64,000 nt of DNA from the NCBI GenBank assembly GCA_034440575.1, contig JAOTOL010001559.1:1058501-1122500 (forward strand). Reading direction: 5' to 3'. Both the position numbers and the translations under genes were made by a program. The stretch's first letter is position 1. Each line of letters starts with the position of its first letter. Source of the stretch: Imbricaverruca yamaguchii. Taxonomy: Eukaryota; Arthropoda; Thecostraca; Neoverrucidae. Below the pieces are notes generated by a model. The model did not search any database and was not told where the DNA came from. It worked only from the letters and a program-made list of their open reading frames with translations. Of this stretch, positions 35,114 through 48,219 are shown piece after piece.

Positions 35114-37302
35114 GTGGGGGCCACTCCACGAGACTACCGACGTTGATAGGAAGCTGGCGGCCCTCATGATGGTTTGGAACGCGGCCATAGATGAGCACCG
35201 CCCGCTCATCACCGTGACACGGCGTCATCCGCACTGTCCGTGGCTCCGAGATAATGCCGAGCTCAGGTCAGCCATGGAGGAGCGCGACGCAGCGAGAAGA
35301 GAGTGGGAGACATCCAGAACACCGGAAGCACGACAAACCTATCAACAGAGCCGAAACTGCCTGAAAAGTAAACTTGTCCAAGCCCGCCACGAGTTCCTGT
35401 GTGGTGGCCTGCTGACTGACCGACGGGAGTGTTGGAGCCGTTTGAAAGAGTTTGCATTCCGACCGACAGAGGGACCCACCGACAGTGTTGAAGATGTGTT
35501 AGCCCGTGCAGACGAGTTCAATTTGCACTTCGCAGAGGTTGGCGCACGTATAGCGGCGGAGGTGGTGCGCGACGGTAGCCCCAAACATGGTCCCCGACCG
35601 CCCAGAGTGTGGCGTCGGCGCTGACGCTGCATCCTGCCACTCTACCTGAGCTCTCAAATGCGATAGGGCGAATGAGTTCATCCAGAGCAGTCGGAGTCGA
35701 CGGAGTCCCTCTCCACGCAATCAAAAAGTGCTTCGCTGTCATCGGCCCACATCTGCTCCATCTCATCAACTGTTCTATTACCACGCAGACCTTCCCCACT
35801 GCATGGAAAATCGCCCGTGTCACGCCAATCTTTAAGTCAGGCGATCGCTCTGATCTTAGCAATTTTAGACCAATCTCAATTCTGTCTGTACTCTCCAAAA
35901 TCACGGAAAAGGTCGTCTCCATGCAATTGGTGTCGTACCTGCATGACAATCATGCACTCTCGCCTTTACAGTACGCCTACCGACCGAACCACTGTACGGA
36001 GGACGCTATGCTTGATGCTGTCGAATGGATGCAACAGATAGTAGACAAGGGCCACGTCGCGTCGCTAACAACGATAGACCTCAGCAAAGCCTTCGACAGC
36101 GTCGATCATGGTGTCCTCCTGACCAAGCTCGGATGGTATGGCGTGCAGTCGATTGAATGGTTCCGCAGCTACCTCAGCGACCGGAAGCAGACGGTGAACG
36201 GAGGCTCCTCCATCCTTCCTCTGACTCATGGCGTGGCACAAGGCTTCATCATCGGGCCAATCCTCTTTCTCATCTTCATCAACGACCTGCCCTCTTTCCT
36301 CCCTCATGGCCGCCTAATATCATATGCCGACGATACCCAGCTCCTAGATCATTCTCTACCCAACGTCACCGACTTATCCAGCCTCAAGGCACGCGTCGAG
36401 GAGTCCATATCTAGTCTACAAAATTGGTTTCAGTCCAACAGTCTAAGGATGAACCAGGACAAAACTCAATTCACCCTCTTTGGCACCAAGGCGTCATTAA
36501 AAAAGGCAGCGAACTTCCAGATCACTCTCTCAGACTCGATCATAACTCCACGTCCGACCGTTAAAGTCTTAGGTGTTCTCCTCGACCAGCAACTTAGTTG
36601 GAATTCCCACATATCCATGGTTGTGCGCAGATGCAATGCCATCATAGCATCCCTATACAAATTTCGCCATCATTTCACCACGGATGTCCTCAAGCTTTTA
36701 GTCCAGCTCCACGTTTCTTCTCACATACTTTATTGCCTATCTCTCTGGGGTGGAGCCGCTCAGTGCCGCCTGCACCGCTTGCAAAAATGCATTAACTTTG
36801 CCGCGCGACTAGTCACCGGAGTGCGCCGCAACGAGCACGTGTCCCCCGCACTCGTGTTATTAGGATGGCTAACGCTTGCAGAGATGGTTCGTGAGCACGA
36901 TTGCATTCAGGTATACAGGGCATGTGCATTGGGCAATGCCCGGAAGCTGTACGAAGAATGTTTACCTGGCGGTCACAAGTATCGCAGAGGGAGACCAGAG
37001 CTGGGTCAGTCGGTGAGCTTCATCTCACAAGATGTCGACTCACGCAGACCCAGCGAGGTTTTTCATATCGCGCCGCGGTCGCTTGGAATAGGCTACCGCC
37101 CGTCACCAGGCAAGCACCGAGTTGCTCTGCATTCAAAAGTGCTTTGGCGCAGAGTCGCTAGTTTTACTATAGAGGTGCAAGTCTTTGTGCGCTGTATGTT
37201 CGAAATGTTTCTGATGCAATGTTCTCTACCGGATGTGTTCACGCAACAATGTCTGGGTGCAGAACAGCCACCACGTGGAAGTACCCAAATACATAACTGA
37301 CT
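35114..37302 (+). pseudogene. L2/CR1-group LINE reverse transcriptase, left copy, two frameshifts
   Basis: A 5'-truncated non-LTR retrotransposon ORF2 without the endonuclease. Blocks are DRSDLSNFRPISILSVLSKI, YRPNHCTEDAMLDAVEW, DLSKAFDSVDHGVLL, AQGFIIGPILFLIFIND and the intact catalytic SYADDTQLL. A C-terminal LSWNSHISMVVRRCN thumb-like block follows. Compared with the right copy, one base is lost near 35608 (moving the frame between the linker and the RT) and another near 36920 (replacing the last ~90 residues). The sequence is otherwise nearly the same as the right copy, so the damage is recent. Homology to the right copy starts abruptly at 35114. Confidence 0.9.
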
Positions 37303-37507
37303 TATAGGATCTTCCCTTTAAGGAGTGGGCCCAGATGGTCCATTTGGTTTTCATTAAGCCTACCTTGATAACCTTGATGAGACCCCTAACTGAGGGCTAA
37401 ACGTGGTCGTGTGAGGCTATTCGAATCCCACCTTGCCAGGGCACGGGGGACCGAAGGCCCTGGGTCTAACAACTGAGCTACCACTATATATCCTGCCACT
37501 ATATATC
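37303..37507. other. Spacer between the inverted LINE copies
   Basis: About 200 bases separate the two LINE 3' ends. It holds a minus-strand tRNA-like segment and short ctatatatc(c/a) repeats next to the right copy. Confidence 0.7.
37405..37482 (-). repeat. tRNA-like (pseudo-tRNA or SINE head) sequence
   Basis: On the minus strand, tggtagctcagttgttagac matches a Pol III A box. About 45 bases later, gtgggattcgaatagcc resembles a B box. Between them ccagggc and gccctgg can pair. The D stem is imperfect and the arm between the boxes is too long for a normal tRNA, so a functional tRNA is unlikely. A tRNA-derived SINE head is the best reading. Confidence 0.45.
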
Positions 37508-39830
37508 AAGTCAAGTCATGTATTTGGGTACTTCCACGTGGTGGCTGTTCTGCACCCAGACATTGTTGCGTGAGCACATCCGGTAGAGAACATTGCATCA
37601 GAAACATTTCGAACATACAGCACACAAAGACCTCTATAGTAAGGCTAGCGACTCTGCGCTAAAGCACCTTTGAATGCAGAGCGACTCGGTGCTTGCCTGG
37701 TGACTGGTGGTAGCCTATTCCAAGCGACCGCGGCGCGGTATGAAAAACCTCGCTGGGTCTGCGTGAGTCGACATCTTGTGAGATGAAGCTCACCGACTGA
37801 CCCAGCTCTGGTCTCCCTCTGCGATACTTGTGACCGCCAGGTAAACATTCTTCGTACAGCTTCCGGGCATTGCCTAATGCACATGGCTCTGTATACCTGG
37901 ATGCAATCGTGCTCCCGAACCATCTCTGCAAGCGTTAGCCATCCTAATGACACGAGTGCAGGGGACACGTGCTCGTTGCGGCGCACTCCGGTGACTAGTC
38001 GCGCGGCAAAGTTGATGCACTTTTGCACGCGATGCAGACGGCACTGAGCGGCTCCACCCCAGAGAGATAGACAATAGAGTATGTGAGGAAAAACGTGGAG
38101 CTGGACTAAGAGCTTGAGGACATCCGTGGTGAAATGTTGGCGAAATTTGTATAGGGATGCTATGATGGCATTGCATTTGCGCACAACCATGGATATGTGA
38201 GAATCCCAACTAAGTTGCTGGTCGAGGAGAACACCTAAGACTTTAACGGTGGGACGTGGAGTTATCGTGGAATCTGAGAGAGTGATCTGGAAGTTCACTG
38301 CCTTTTTTAATGACGCCTTGGTGCCAAAGAGGGTGAATTGAGTTTTGTCCTGGTTCATCCTTAGACTGTTGGACTGAAACCAATTTTGTAGACTAGATAT
38401 GGATTCCTCGACGCGTGCCTTGAGGCTGGATAAGTCGGTGACGTTGGGTAGAGAATGATCTAGGAGCTGGGTATCGTCGGCATAGGATATTAGGCGGCCA
38501 TGAGGGAGGAAAGAGGACAGGTCGTTGATGAAGATGAGAAAGAGGATTGGCCCGATGATGGAGCCTTGTGCCACGCCATGAGTCAGATGAAGGATGGAGG
38601 AGCCTCCGTTCACCGTCTGCTTCCGGTCGCTGAGGTAGCTGCGGAACCATTCAATCGACTGCACGCCATACCATCCGAGCTTGGTCAGGAGGACACTATG
38701 ATCGACGCTGTCGAAGGCTTTGCTGAGGTCTATCGTTGTTAGCGACGCGACGTGGACCTTGTCTACCATCTGTTGCATCCATTCGACGGCATCAAGCATG
38801 GCGTCCTCCGTACAGTGGTTCGGTCGGTAGGCGTACTGTAAAGGCGAGAGTGCATGATTGTCATGCAGGTACGACACCAATTGCATGGAGACGACCTTTT
38901 CCGTGATTTTGGAGAGTACAGACAGAATTGAGATTGGTCTAAAATTGCTAAGATCAGAGCGATCGCCTGACTTAAAGATTGGTGTGACACGGGCGATTTT
39001 CCATGCAGTGGGGAAGGTCTGCGTGGTAATAGAACAGTTAATGAGATGGAGCAGATGTGGGCCGATGACAGCGAAACACTTTTTGATTGCGTGGAGAGGG
39101 ACTCCGTCGACTCCGACTGCTCTGGATGAACTCATTCGCCCTATCGCATTTGAGAGCTCAGGTAGAGTGGCAGGGTGCAGCGTCAGCGCCGACGCGCACA
39201 CTCTGGGCGGTCGGGGACCATGTTTGGGGCTACCGTCGCGCACCACCTCCGCCGCTATACGTGCGCCAACCTCTGCGAAGTGCAAATTGAACTCGTCTGC
39301 ACGGGCTAACACATCTTCAACACTGTCGGTGGGTTCCTCTGTCGGTCGGAATGCAAACTCTTTCAAACGGCGCCAAAACTCCCCTCGGTTAGTCAGCAGA
39401 CCACCGCACAGGAACTCGCGCCGGGCTTGGATAAGTTTGCTTTTCAGGCAGTTTCGGCTCTGTTGATAAGTTTTTCGTGCTTCCGGTGTTCTGGATGTCT
39501 CCCACTCTCTTCTCGCTGCGTCGCGCTCCTCCATGGCTGACGTGAGCTCGGCATTATCTCGGAGCCACGGACAGTGCGGATGACGCCGTGTCACGGTGAT
39601 GAGCGGGCAGTGCTCATCTATGGCCGCGTTCCAAACCATCATGAGGGCCGCCAGCTTCCTATCAACGTCGGTAGCCTCGTAGAGTGGCCCCCAATCAGTG
39701 GTCAATAGGCTCAGACAAAGAGCATTCCAGTCCACGCGTCTCCACGGCCTGGTGGTGACGGGGGCGGAGCGCGTTGGGCGCTGTCTGCGGATCTGAGCGT
39801 TAATGATAATTGGCTGTTAGACGACTTTCG
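37508..39830 (-). CDS. L2/CR1-group LINE reverse transcriptase, right copy, open frame
   Basis: The inverted partner of the left copy. One frame is open from a TAA near 39828 down to the stop at 37645, about 725 codons. No convincing initiator is present; the element is 5'-truncated and the frame enters in the linker after the endonuclease (RPWRRVDWNALCLSLLTT). Then come a basic coiled region, the RT with DLSKAFDSVDHSVLL, AQGSIIGPILFLIFIND and catalytic SYADDTQLL, and a C-terminal part ending in FSYRAAVAWNRLP and FKGALAQSR. No internal stop or frameshift is seen, so the insertion is young. Without the endonuclease and promoter it should not move by itself. The 3' end is a short ACTTG-type repeat. 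Confidence 0.85.
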
Positions 39831-39837
39831 TGGCGTT

Positions 39838-40028
39838 TGTTCAATGACCCAGACCGTGTCAGATCCGACTGTTTAATGATTCGAACCGTGTCAGTTCCGA
39901 CTGATGAATGACCTAGACCGTGTCAGATCCACCTGTTTAAAGACCTAGACCGTGTCAGATCCGTCCGTTTAATCACCTAGACCGTGTCAGATCCGTTTGT
40001 TTAATGACCTAGACCGTTTCAGATCCCG
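39838..40028. repeat. 32-bp minisatellite
   Basis: Six head-to-tail copies of a 32-bp unit built around aatgacctagaccgtgtcag and atccg. It starts immediately beside the 5' truncation point of the right LINE copy. Confidence 0.92.
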
Positions 40029-40053
40029 GACTGTTGCAGCCAAGCATCGGCAC

Positions 40054-40290
40054 CTACCTGGTTTGAGCTGCATAGTAGCGTTTGAAGAAGTCGCTACGAT
40101 TTGAGCAGATGGTATCGGTGTAGTCGCTCTCCTTCCCATCTAGAGAGCCCTGCAAACTGCTGCGAAACGGCCAGACGTTAGCCACACAAAATAAACCGAA
40201 ACATTCGCCATCTAGAGCTTTATCGGCACCTCCGGGAAGTAGATTACGCGTTGTGCGGCATCTATAAACGTCACTAATACCGGTACACAT
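40054..40290 (-). CDS. Candidate exon of unknown function, Cys-containing
   Basis: A minus-strand frame of about 75 codons ends at a consensus donor, ACCAG|GTAGGT (exon end 40054, phase 2). The peptide contains CRTTRNLLPGGADKALDGEC, FGLFCVANVWPF and DTICSNRSDFFKRYYAAQT, and the composition looks like a folded extracellular or luminal segment. Possible acceptors are ttcctttgagaaacag (phase 1) and the weaker gtgacgtttatag (phase 2). The second would let it act as a cassette exon between exons 1 and 2 of the MYORG-like gene, since both its ends would then be phase 2. I do not recognise the product; it may also be a chance frame. Confidence 0.25.
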   Translation of the reverse strand: MCTGISDVYRCRTTRNLLPGGADKALDGECFGLFCVANVWPFRSSLQGSLDGKESDYTDTICSNRSDFFKRYYAAQTR

Positions 40291-41294
40291 AGCTGTTTCT
40301 CAAAGGAAGAGCCAAGCATTCCAATTCCCCAGTTTGGTGAAGTGGCAATTCCTTGGTTGTTGGATGAAATGGGTGTACCGATTTCAAGCTTATTATATAC
40401 GTGGAGCTTATTTTAAAGTAATATACAGAGCGAAGGTACATGAGGAAGAGCTGAATGTACAGTTGGAGTTGTGGATTATTCGCCCTTAAGGCGCCCAAGC
40501 CGTGACTCAATATTGGGCTCCCAGAAGAATATGAAAACCCGTTTTATCCCTAAGCCATAGTGAAGCGAACACTGAATTTGGTTCCGCTGAAGACTCTAGG
40601 ATGAACATCCTTTGGTGACATTTTATTAAGAAGCAAGACAGAACATTTCCAAAATTAGTCTGTTGAAGATTGATTTAGCGAAACTCAAGTATCTCCGGTG
40701 TTTGTTTGAGCTCTCAAATAATTGCAGGCATGCAGAGACGTGGCATTGCCACTTCTTTGTTGGTGCCCATAAAATGCTTACAACCTCGGAGCGCACCTTC
40801 ATCCTCGCTAGAGAGCATCATGTTCTGCACCTCTAAATTTCCCACTCACAAGCCTGATCTCCCGGCCAAACGTATACTGTACACCGATCAGGGTGTTTGC
40901 AAAATAATGCCCTTGCTAGCATGTGACTATGCACGCCATTCCCTCACATGCATTTATATATCATCAACTTCAGCATTACTGAACTCTCCTGATATGCTCT
41001 ACGGGACATTTGATCCAATGTTTGTCCTTAAATCACCGGCTGTCCAATGATGTGCTGCTAACTTCAAATGCGATTTTTCCAAAGTTCCGCTAGTGGAGGT
41101 GCTACCCATTTGTTCCGGAACGCCATATGACTTCTTTTCTGATAGCAACTGTCCGATCTGTTTCAGCCAAGCCCCAACCTTCTATGGTACTCCCTCCCTG
41201 CCTTCTATGGTACAGCAACAAAAATGCAATAAAACCAAAATTCCACGACTGAGCGTCGAGGGGCATTGTTATGGAAAAGAACAGCCGGACAAAT
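40291..41294. other. Intron 1, nothing recognised
   Basis: No gene, RNA gene or repeat with clear boundaries is seen here. Confidence 0.35.
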
Positions 41295-41590
41295 ACAGAC
41301 GGGAACTGACGGACAATCAACACAACACGGTCAGAGTATGTAGATGGGACTGACGAACTGCCAACACGGTCAGAGTATGTTGCTGGGACTGACGAAGTGC
41401 CAACACGGTCAGTGTATGTAGGTGGGACTGACGAACAGCCAGGGCAGTGCATATATGGGGACTGACAGATCATCAATACAGCACAACCTGGGGATGTTGA
41501 TGGGACTGGCAGACTACCACCACAGTCAGAACATGCATAGATGGGGACTGACAGAACACCAGCACAGCTACTATCAAAGCCTGGAGTGTA
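41295..41590. repeat. ~39-bp minisatellite, partly degenerate
   Basis: About seven units related to acacggtcagagtatgtaga followed by tgggactgacgaactgcc. The first three are close copies and later ones vary in length. Confidence 0.75.
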
Positions 41591-41599
41591 CATATAGTG

Positions 41600-43589
41600 A
41601 CGCAGTGATACAGATACAAATAGGCAGCCTCCGTCCTACTCAGTGGCTGCACGACAGGTGCACCCGATGGATGGCCCACCAGACCCAATCGATACACGTC
41701 ATCAGTAGCACGTTTGTGACTCACAAGTCACGCTTCAGAGCGAACCATTATGGCTTCAAAAGGTGGCCCGGGCCAGCTAAGTGTACCGGATCCGAAACAA
41801 AACGTGGCACGACGTCAAGTTGTGCAATGAGAGTCGTTCAAAGAGAAGGAGAGCACAATCACACAGTTGAAGAGTTTCGCAATTGGCGTAAATGCTGAAC
41901 ACAGTACAAAAGAAGGTCGTTTCCAGGGGCATCAATTTTTATAACTTATTGTAAGAGAGGGCCCAATGCATGGAGGCAATTGGGGGATGAATCAGTTGTG
42001 GGAACACCATAGGAATCATGTTAAAGCTTAGATTACTGGGTAGGGTGGAAGGGGATGAGTGAACATGTTGTGGGTCAAGGGTCTTACCAAATGTACTCAA
42101 TCGGCACTCATGGTTGCTTCTTTTATACCTAGATCACTACATAGTTACATATTTTCGTAGAGATTTAGCATACAGTTATGCTATGCAATCATTAACCATG
42201 CCAGGTGGAGATTCATACCGCGGTAGGTTTTAGCCCTTGATGATTACAGCCCTTAATTACTGGAACCATTGGAGTACCGTTAATCAAATCCAATTTGAAA
42301 TTACTTGAATCCTCCACCACTTTGCAAAGACCCTTCCGTACATATTCATCGAGACTCACACGTTTTGCTAGGTGCGTGCGTGCATTCGTATTTAGCACTT
42401 AACCCCAACCGTAATTGCATATGCTTACTGAACTATTTCGACGCATTATGTTTTCATCTCAGGCTGGGCGATACACATACAATGTGATAGACGTAGTCTG
42501 TGCAGGGGTACGATGTACGCTGGCAGACAGAGAAAACTGGTTTTCGACCGGACTTGGTGGGAAAAATGTGCATTTCGGCTCCAATTTCGAAGGTAATCGG
42601 AGTCTACCTGCCGAAGCAAGCACATTTCGAGAGAAACTTGTTATTTGAGCAGCAGATAATCGGTGCGTTCGCTTAAGACAATAATTTTTTATCATGAGAT
42701 GTTCTTAAATTTCGAGAAAACAATATTTTAGTACAAATGTCTTGAACAAAATCGGTATTGGACAGGGTACGAAATACTATAGAATTCTGAACGTAGGCTC
42801 CGGAGAACAAAAATTGTTTCAAAGTTAATTATTGCAACCCGTCCGGCCTGCGCGCCAACATGGCAGGGAGCTGTGCGGTGACCGGTCAAGGCCGCTCGGT
42901 CCACCTTGCCCGCAACGTGAAAGAACGGTCTGTGGGCCTACTCGCCGAAAGAAGGGTCTGTGTACCTAATCGTCACTTCTGGAGAGGGCGTCCAAAACAG
43001 CCGGGTATTTCCAACGTGGCCTTGGGAGGGTGTCGCCCCGTGCCCCACACTCCGTTCGGCAACTTTGATGTGTACCTCCACCATCGGTCAAAGGACTTTT
43101 TTCTCTTCACCTAGACCATTTTCGCCCTTTCCCTTCCAGAGGAAAGGGAGCGCATATGGAACAAAAAGGCCCTCCTTTAGTATGTTCGAGTACATTTTCC
43201 TTGGTCAACGATTCTTTTTTCTTTGCCGCCGAAAGCACCCCACCGAGGATACGCCCTGCCCCGCCCACGAAACTTCCCGGACCCGCCTCTGCTTATGCAA
43301 GAGACCGAGCTTTGAAAATTTCAACCCTTGATTGCAAGACCTTTTCGAAGAAGTTCCAGAGGTAGATGGTACGGTATGGCAGGTATGGCCATGGCTAGAC
43401 CAACTACAAAATTGATGTGAAATTGCCACATCAACTTTCTGTGGGTCTGTATTTCCTAAATGGCAATTCAGACCATCAGTTAGGGTAGAATTCACAAAAT
43501 GTAATGAGCCACAACAAAGATACCTGGCAACCACAAAAACACACCATTGGATGTTACTTCCTAATGTTAGACACTGACAACACTATGGG

Positions 43590-43590
<1 letters not shown>
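41600..43590. other. Intron 1, nothing assigned
   Basis: A GC-rich patch at about 42840-43300 has open frames on both strands but no recognisable product. The remainder is plain intronic sequence. Confidence 0.35.
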
Positions 43591-45200
<1,610 letters not shown>

Positions 45201-46126
45201 AGAAACACATGGAAATTGTGCTAGGTCGGACCCCTTCCACTGCAAATATATGTTGTCATGAAATATTTTATGTTAAGAATTGGTCCAGTCCAAAAATAGT
45301 CCTAGCAATCCGGTGACTTCTAGATAATGGATGTAGGTTCTAGATAGTGGCCGCCACAAAATTCACCCCACGGACTCAAATCCTAGGTACGCCACCGCAA
45401 GGTAAATGCAATGCCCACTGCAGATAATACTTTTGCTTGAGCAGTGGAAAGGTACCTTAAATGCATAGATAAGCAGTTTATCAACGACCAAATGAATTCG
45501 GGCGTTAAAACATGCCTTGCATGTTTTAATACCCTAATTCTTCTGTCAGAGACCAAATGAATTCGGGTATTAAAACATCCCTGTCTTCCCTTTTCCAAAA
45601 TGACTACTGACAGAAACAGGACCTTGAGTATGAAAGTTAACTAGCCTACCGATGTTTCATGATGTATATTAATATACGGACGTTGCATTCTCAAATGTAC
45701 TATAAAATAGCTATTATTGAAATTCGGTAGTTGTGGACTAAATCAAATTCAATTTTATATCCATATTCACCTTTAGAAATCTGCATATGGGCAGGAGTCT
45801 ATGACTCTTGCGGCTATCGCTATCCTGTCTGAGTCACTGACTCAGTGGCGAGGCCAAAGGGACAATGAGCGTTTGACCATCAGGACATCAGGGACAAAGA
45901 GCTTGGAGCTTTTGAGCATTCTTGCGTCCCATGGGACATCTCAGGGTCCGGAAGCACTCTAGACCCCAGGTTTCTTCTTGGGTGCCAGGGGCCATATATA
46001 ATTTCCAAAGTTTCTGTCATGATTAAGATAGCTCTCCAGGGTCTCTTGTCAGCTGCAAGACCTAAAAGGGCTGTGGAAAGCCCGAATGGGGCAGTGAAAT
46101 GCTAGAACTTATCGAAGGCACCTGAG
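45201..46126. other. Intron 1, nothing assigned
   Basis: The only structured piece is a hairpin at 45505-45529, with 11-base arms beginning ttaaaacatgc around a 3-base loop. It lies between two copies of gaccaaatgaattcggg (about 45487 and 45551). Confidence 0.4.
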
Positions 46127-46440
46127 AGACTCTAAAAAAATCAAAAGACTGAAAAGGTATCTAAAAGGTCAGAGGTTCCAGAGTCCCATATAATAAGTTT
46201 TGTTCTCGTTTTGTAGCCAAAGCAAAACATAGTAAATACGAAAAGTATAGGGGGAGGGCTTATCCCATTTTTGAATTCTGTTTTTCTTCACGTCCTTCGC
46301 CACACGAATTTTGGAAGCGATTATCTACCTTTGCCTAAATGTCTGTATCGGTTTGCTCCCATGTGTTTCACTCCTGAAGAATATAAATTGACCTGTATGC
46401 TTGCACATCAGTTAGTAGTGGACGCACTCCATAATCACTC
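46127..46440. repeat. ~310-bp dispersed element, copy 1
   Basis: About 90% identical by eye to 52670-52980. Shared blocks include cccatataataagttttgtt, gggcttatcccatttttgaa-like, gaagcgattatctacctttg and gtggacgcactccataatca. No open frame is conserved. It could be a SINE or MITE; the ends carry no clear inverted repeats. Confidence 0.75.
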
Positions 46441-46991
46441 ATTTAAGTCAGAGGAGCAGCTAGGGTGCACCTGTAGCATATAACACCTGCAACGTGAGGT
46501 GCTTAAAGATCACCGAAAGATGCTGAAAAGGGAAAGTGAAAACGACAGGGATTCTCTGGAAAAATCCAGACAGCTGTCAGATGTAAATACAGCCGGAACC
46601 CCAGGTGACAATTGAATACCACGCGTTTGAAATTCATTTAACAATTGAATCATTACAATGCTGGTCGAATTTTTTTATTACAGCGAATGTAAAAAAGAAA
46701 TATGGGTGAAAGGTCGAAAGCTTCTATTGTTATAAAAGTGCTGAACATATTCCATAATCCAACCATAACGTTGGTCTATTGTTTAATTTTTTAATACCTC
46801 TCAAAAGAACTAGCTTTTAGCTTGAGAAAAACCTGTTCCTTCGATCTTAGCAATCACGCGACTCCAATTACAATGCATATGGCTGAATGAATCATTTTCT
46901 AACCCTAATGGGTATTTCAATTATGTGGGGATAATACGAGTCTTAAATGAGTCCACCATAAAAAGGAACGCAAACGAGCATTGCGGCCTAC

Positions 46992-47284
46992 CTCGGTTTG
47001 CAAGCTCTCGCTGAGTCGGTTTCGGACTCCGAGTCGGGTGCCGTGTCGTTGGTGCAGGTCTGCTCGGGTAGCGCCTCGTTTGACCCGCCCAGACTCCGGC
47101 AGCGGTCGGCAGTCTCCGCCTGCGGAACAGCCATCGGACTTAGTGGTGGCTGGCATCCATCACTGCGCGTCAGGCCAGACGGTCGAGGACTGTCGGCCAG
47201 TGCCCGGGGCGACGGCCTGACCTTGGCGGTGGTCACCTGCTCGTCTGCGGTGGCCGGGCCGGGCTCCTGCAGAGTGTCTCTCAT
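46992..47284 (-). CDS. MYORG-like protein, candidate exon 1 (start codon, cytosolic N terminus)
   Basis: A 293-bp frame from ATG at 47284 to a donor CCGAG|GTAGGC. It encodes 97 residues plus two bases of codon 98 (phase 2, matching exon 2). The peptide starts MRDTLQEPGPATADEQVTTA and is Pro/Ser/Thr-rich, ending in an acidic DSESETDSARACKP stretch. A disordered cytosolic tail is what a type II MYORG-like protein would have. The sequence is GC-rich, like the secure exons. Evidence is composition, splice phase, strand and order only. The gap to exon 2 is 19 kb, so it could instead be the first exon of another minus-strand gene. Confidence 0.4.
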
Positions 47285-47328
47285 CGCTCGGCGAGGCGGG
47301 CGCGCCACTGCTGCCGCAGCCGAGTCAT
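47281..47328 (-). promoter_or_regulatory. Upstream ORF overlapping the start codon of candidate exon 1
   Basis: On the minus strand, ATGACTCGGCTGCGG opens a 15-codon frame whose TGA (47283-47281) overlaps the ATG of exon 1 (47284-47282) as ATGA. A second uATG in the neighbouring 67-bp repeat copy (47395) ends after six sense codons. If transcription starts upstream, this arrangement would tie translation of the main frame to reinitiation. The transcription start is unknown. Confidence 0.3.
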
Positions 47329-47435
47329 GTGCCCACGTCGGCGGGCCACCTGTGACCGTGAGACGGCCGCGCCACTACTGCCGCAGCCGAGTCATGTGCC
47401 CACGTCGGCGGGCCACCTGTGACCGTGAGGCGGCC
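47302..47435. repeat. 67-bp tandem duplication, 5' of candidate exon 1
   Basis: Two copies of a GC-rich 67-bp unit starting gcgccact(g/a)ctgccgcagc and containing gagtcatgtgcccacgtcgg. They differ at only a few positions. Both carry the upstream ATG on the minus strand. Confidence 0.9.
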
Positions 47436-48219
47436 GGGAGAGCGGCACCGGCCCCAGTGGCGCCGCCAGGTCGTCAACCTGCACGGCCACCCGCCGTGGC
47501 CGCCCAACACGGCCTGACATGGCCGCCAGCAGCACCGCCGGGTCAAGGCTGCCGCCGCACCAATAGCTCCCGGCTCTCGCACTGTAATGTGTGTTGTCGT
47601 TCACGGCGGCGCAAACACGGGTGGCTATAGGACGGTAGCTGGTGCTGAGACTTGGCTGGTGATTGGGACGGAGCCTGCAGCGATCGCTAACAAGCCTCCA
47701 TGTTTCGGACCCCGTGGAATACTTGGGTTGCTCAAAGTGCTTTAGTCCGTTTTGTGGTCTCGGCTTCCACACTGCTGTATGCCTTTAGCCATTTTCAGGC
47801 GATGACATCACTCCAGTCGCCCGAGGGAGCCATAGGCTGGAGAAAGAATTCGTATATGACGTCACTGGGTTACAATTTTATACAACAAACTAACAAACAA
47901 TACATCAATTGGAAGTGCTTCAACGATAAAATAAGAATACAACAACAATTGCGTATGATGCGAGAAAACGTGACCTTAATTAACTCAGTGAATTGTTTTA
48001 CTGCGAAGATCCATAAACAGTCGATTTACGACATGTCCAGGTAGTTTTGTCATGACGGGTAGACGAACACATATCTTTCTTACATCTCGGATTTTGTACG
48101 CAAGTATGCTATCGCTGCCATATTAGATAAACTCCCCAAATTGTTCCTCGAAACTTCTTGAGGTACATAATTCGTCACCTTGGCTGCAATATGCATCGGT
48201 GTGATACTTGATTACCGTT
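47436..48219. other. Upstream region of the MYORG-like gene
   Basis: GC-rich to about 47660, then AT-rich. A promoter would be expected here if exon 1 is correct, but I see no TATA box or other element that I can defend. Confidence 0.3.

Noticed and set aside
37405..37482. Functional tRNA gene on the minus strand
   Set aside because: The D stem is imperfect and the segment between the A and B boxes cannot fold as a normal anticodon and variable arm; kept as a tRNA-like repeat.
46998..47630. 210-codon plus-strand frame over candidate exon 1
   Set aside because: The minus strand has an ATG, donor and matching splice phase; the plus frame covers a tandem duplication and has no recognisable product.
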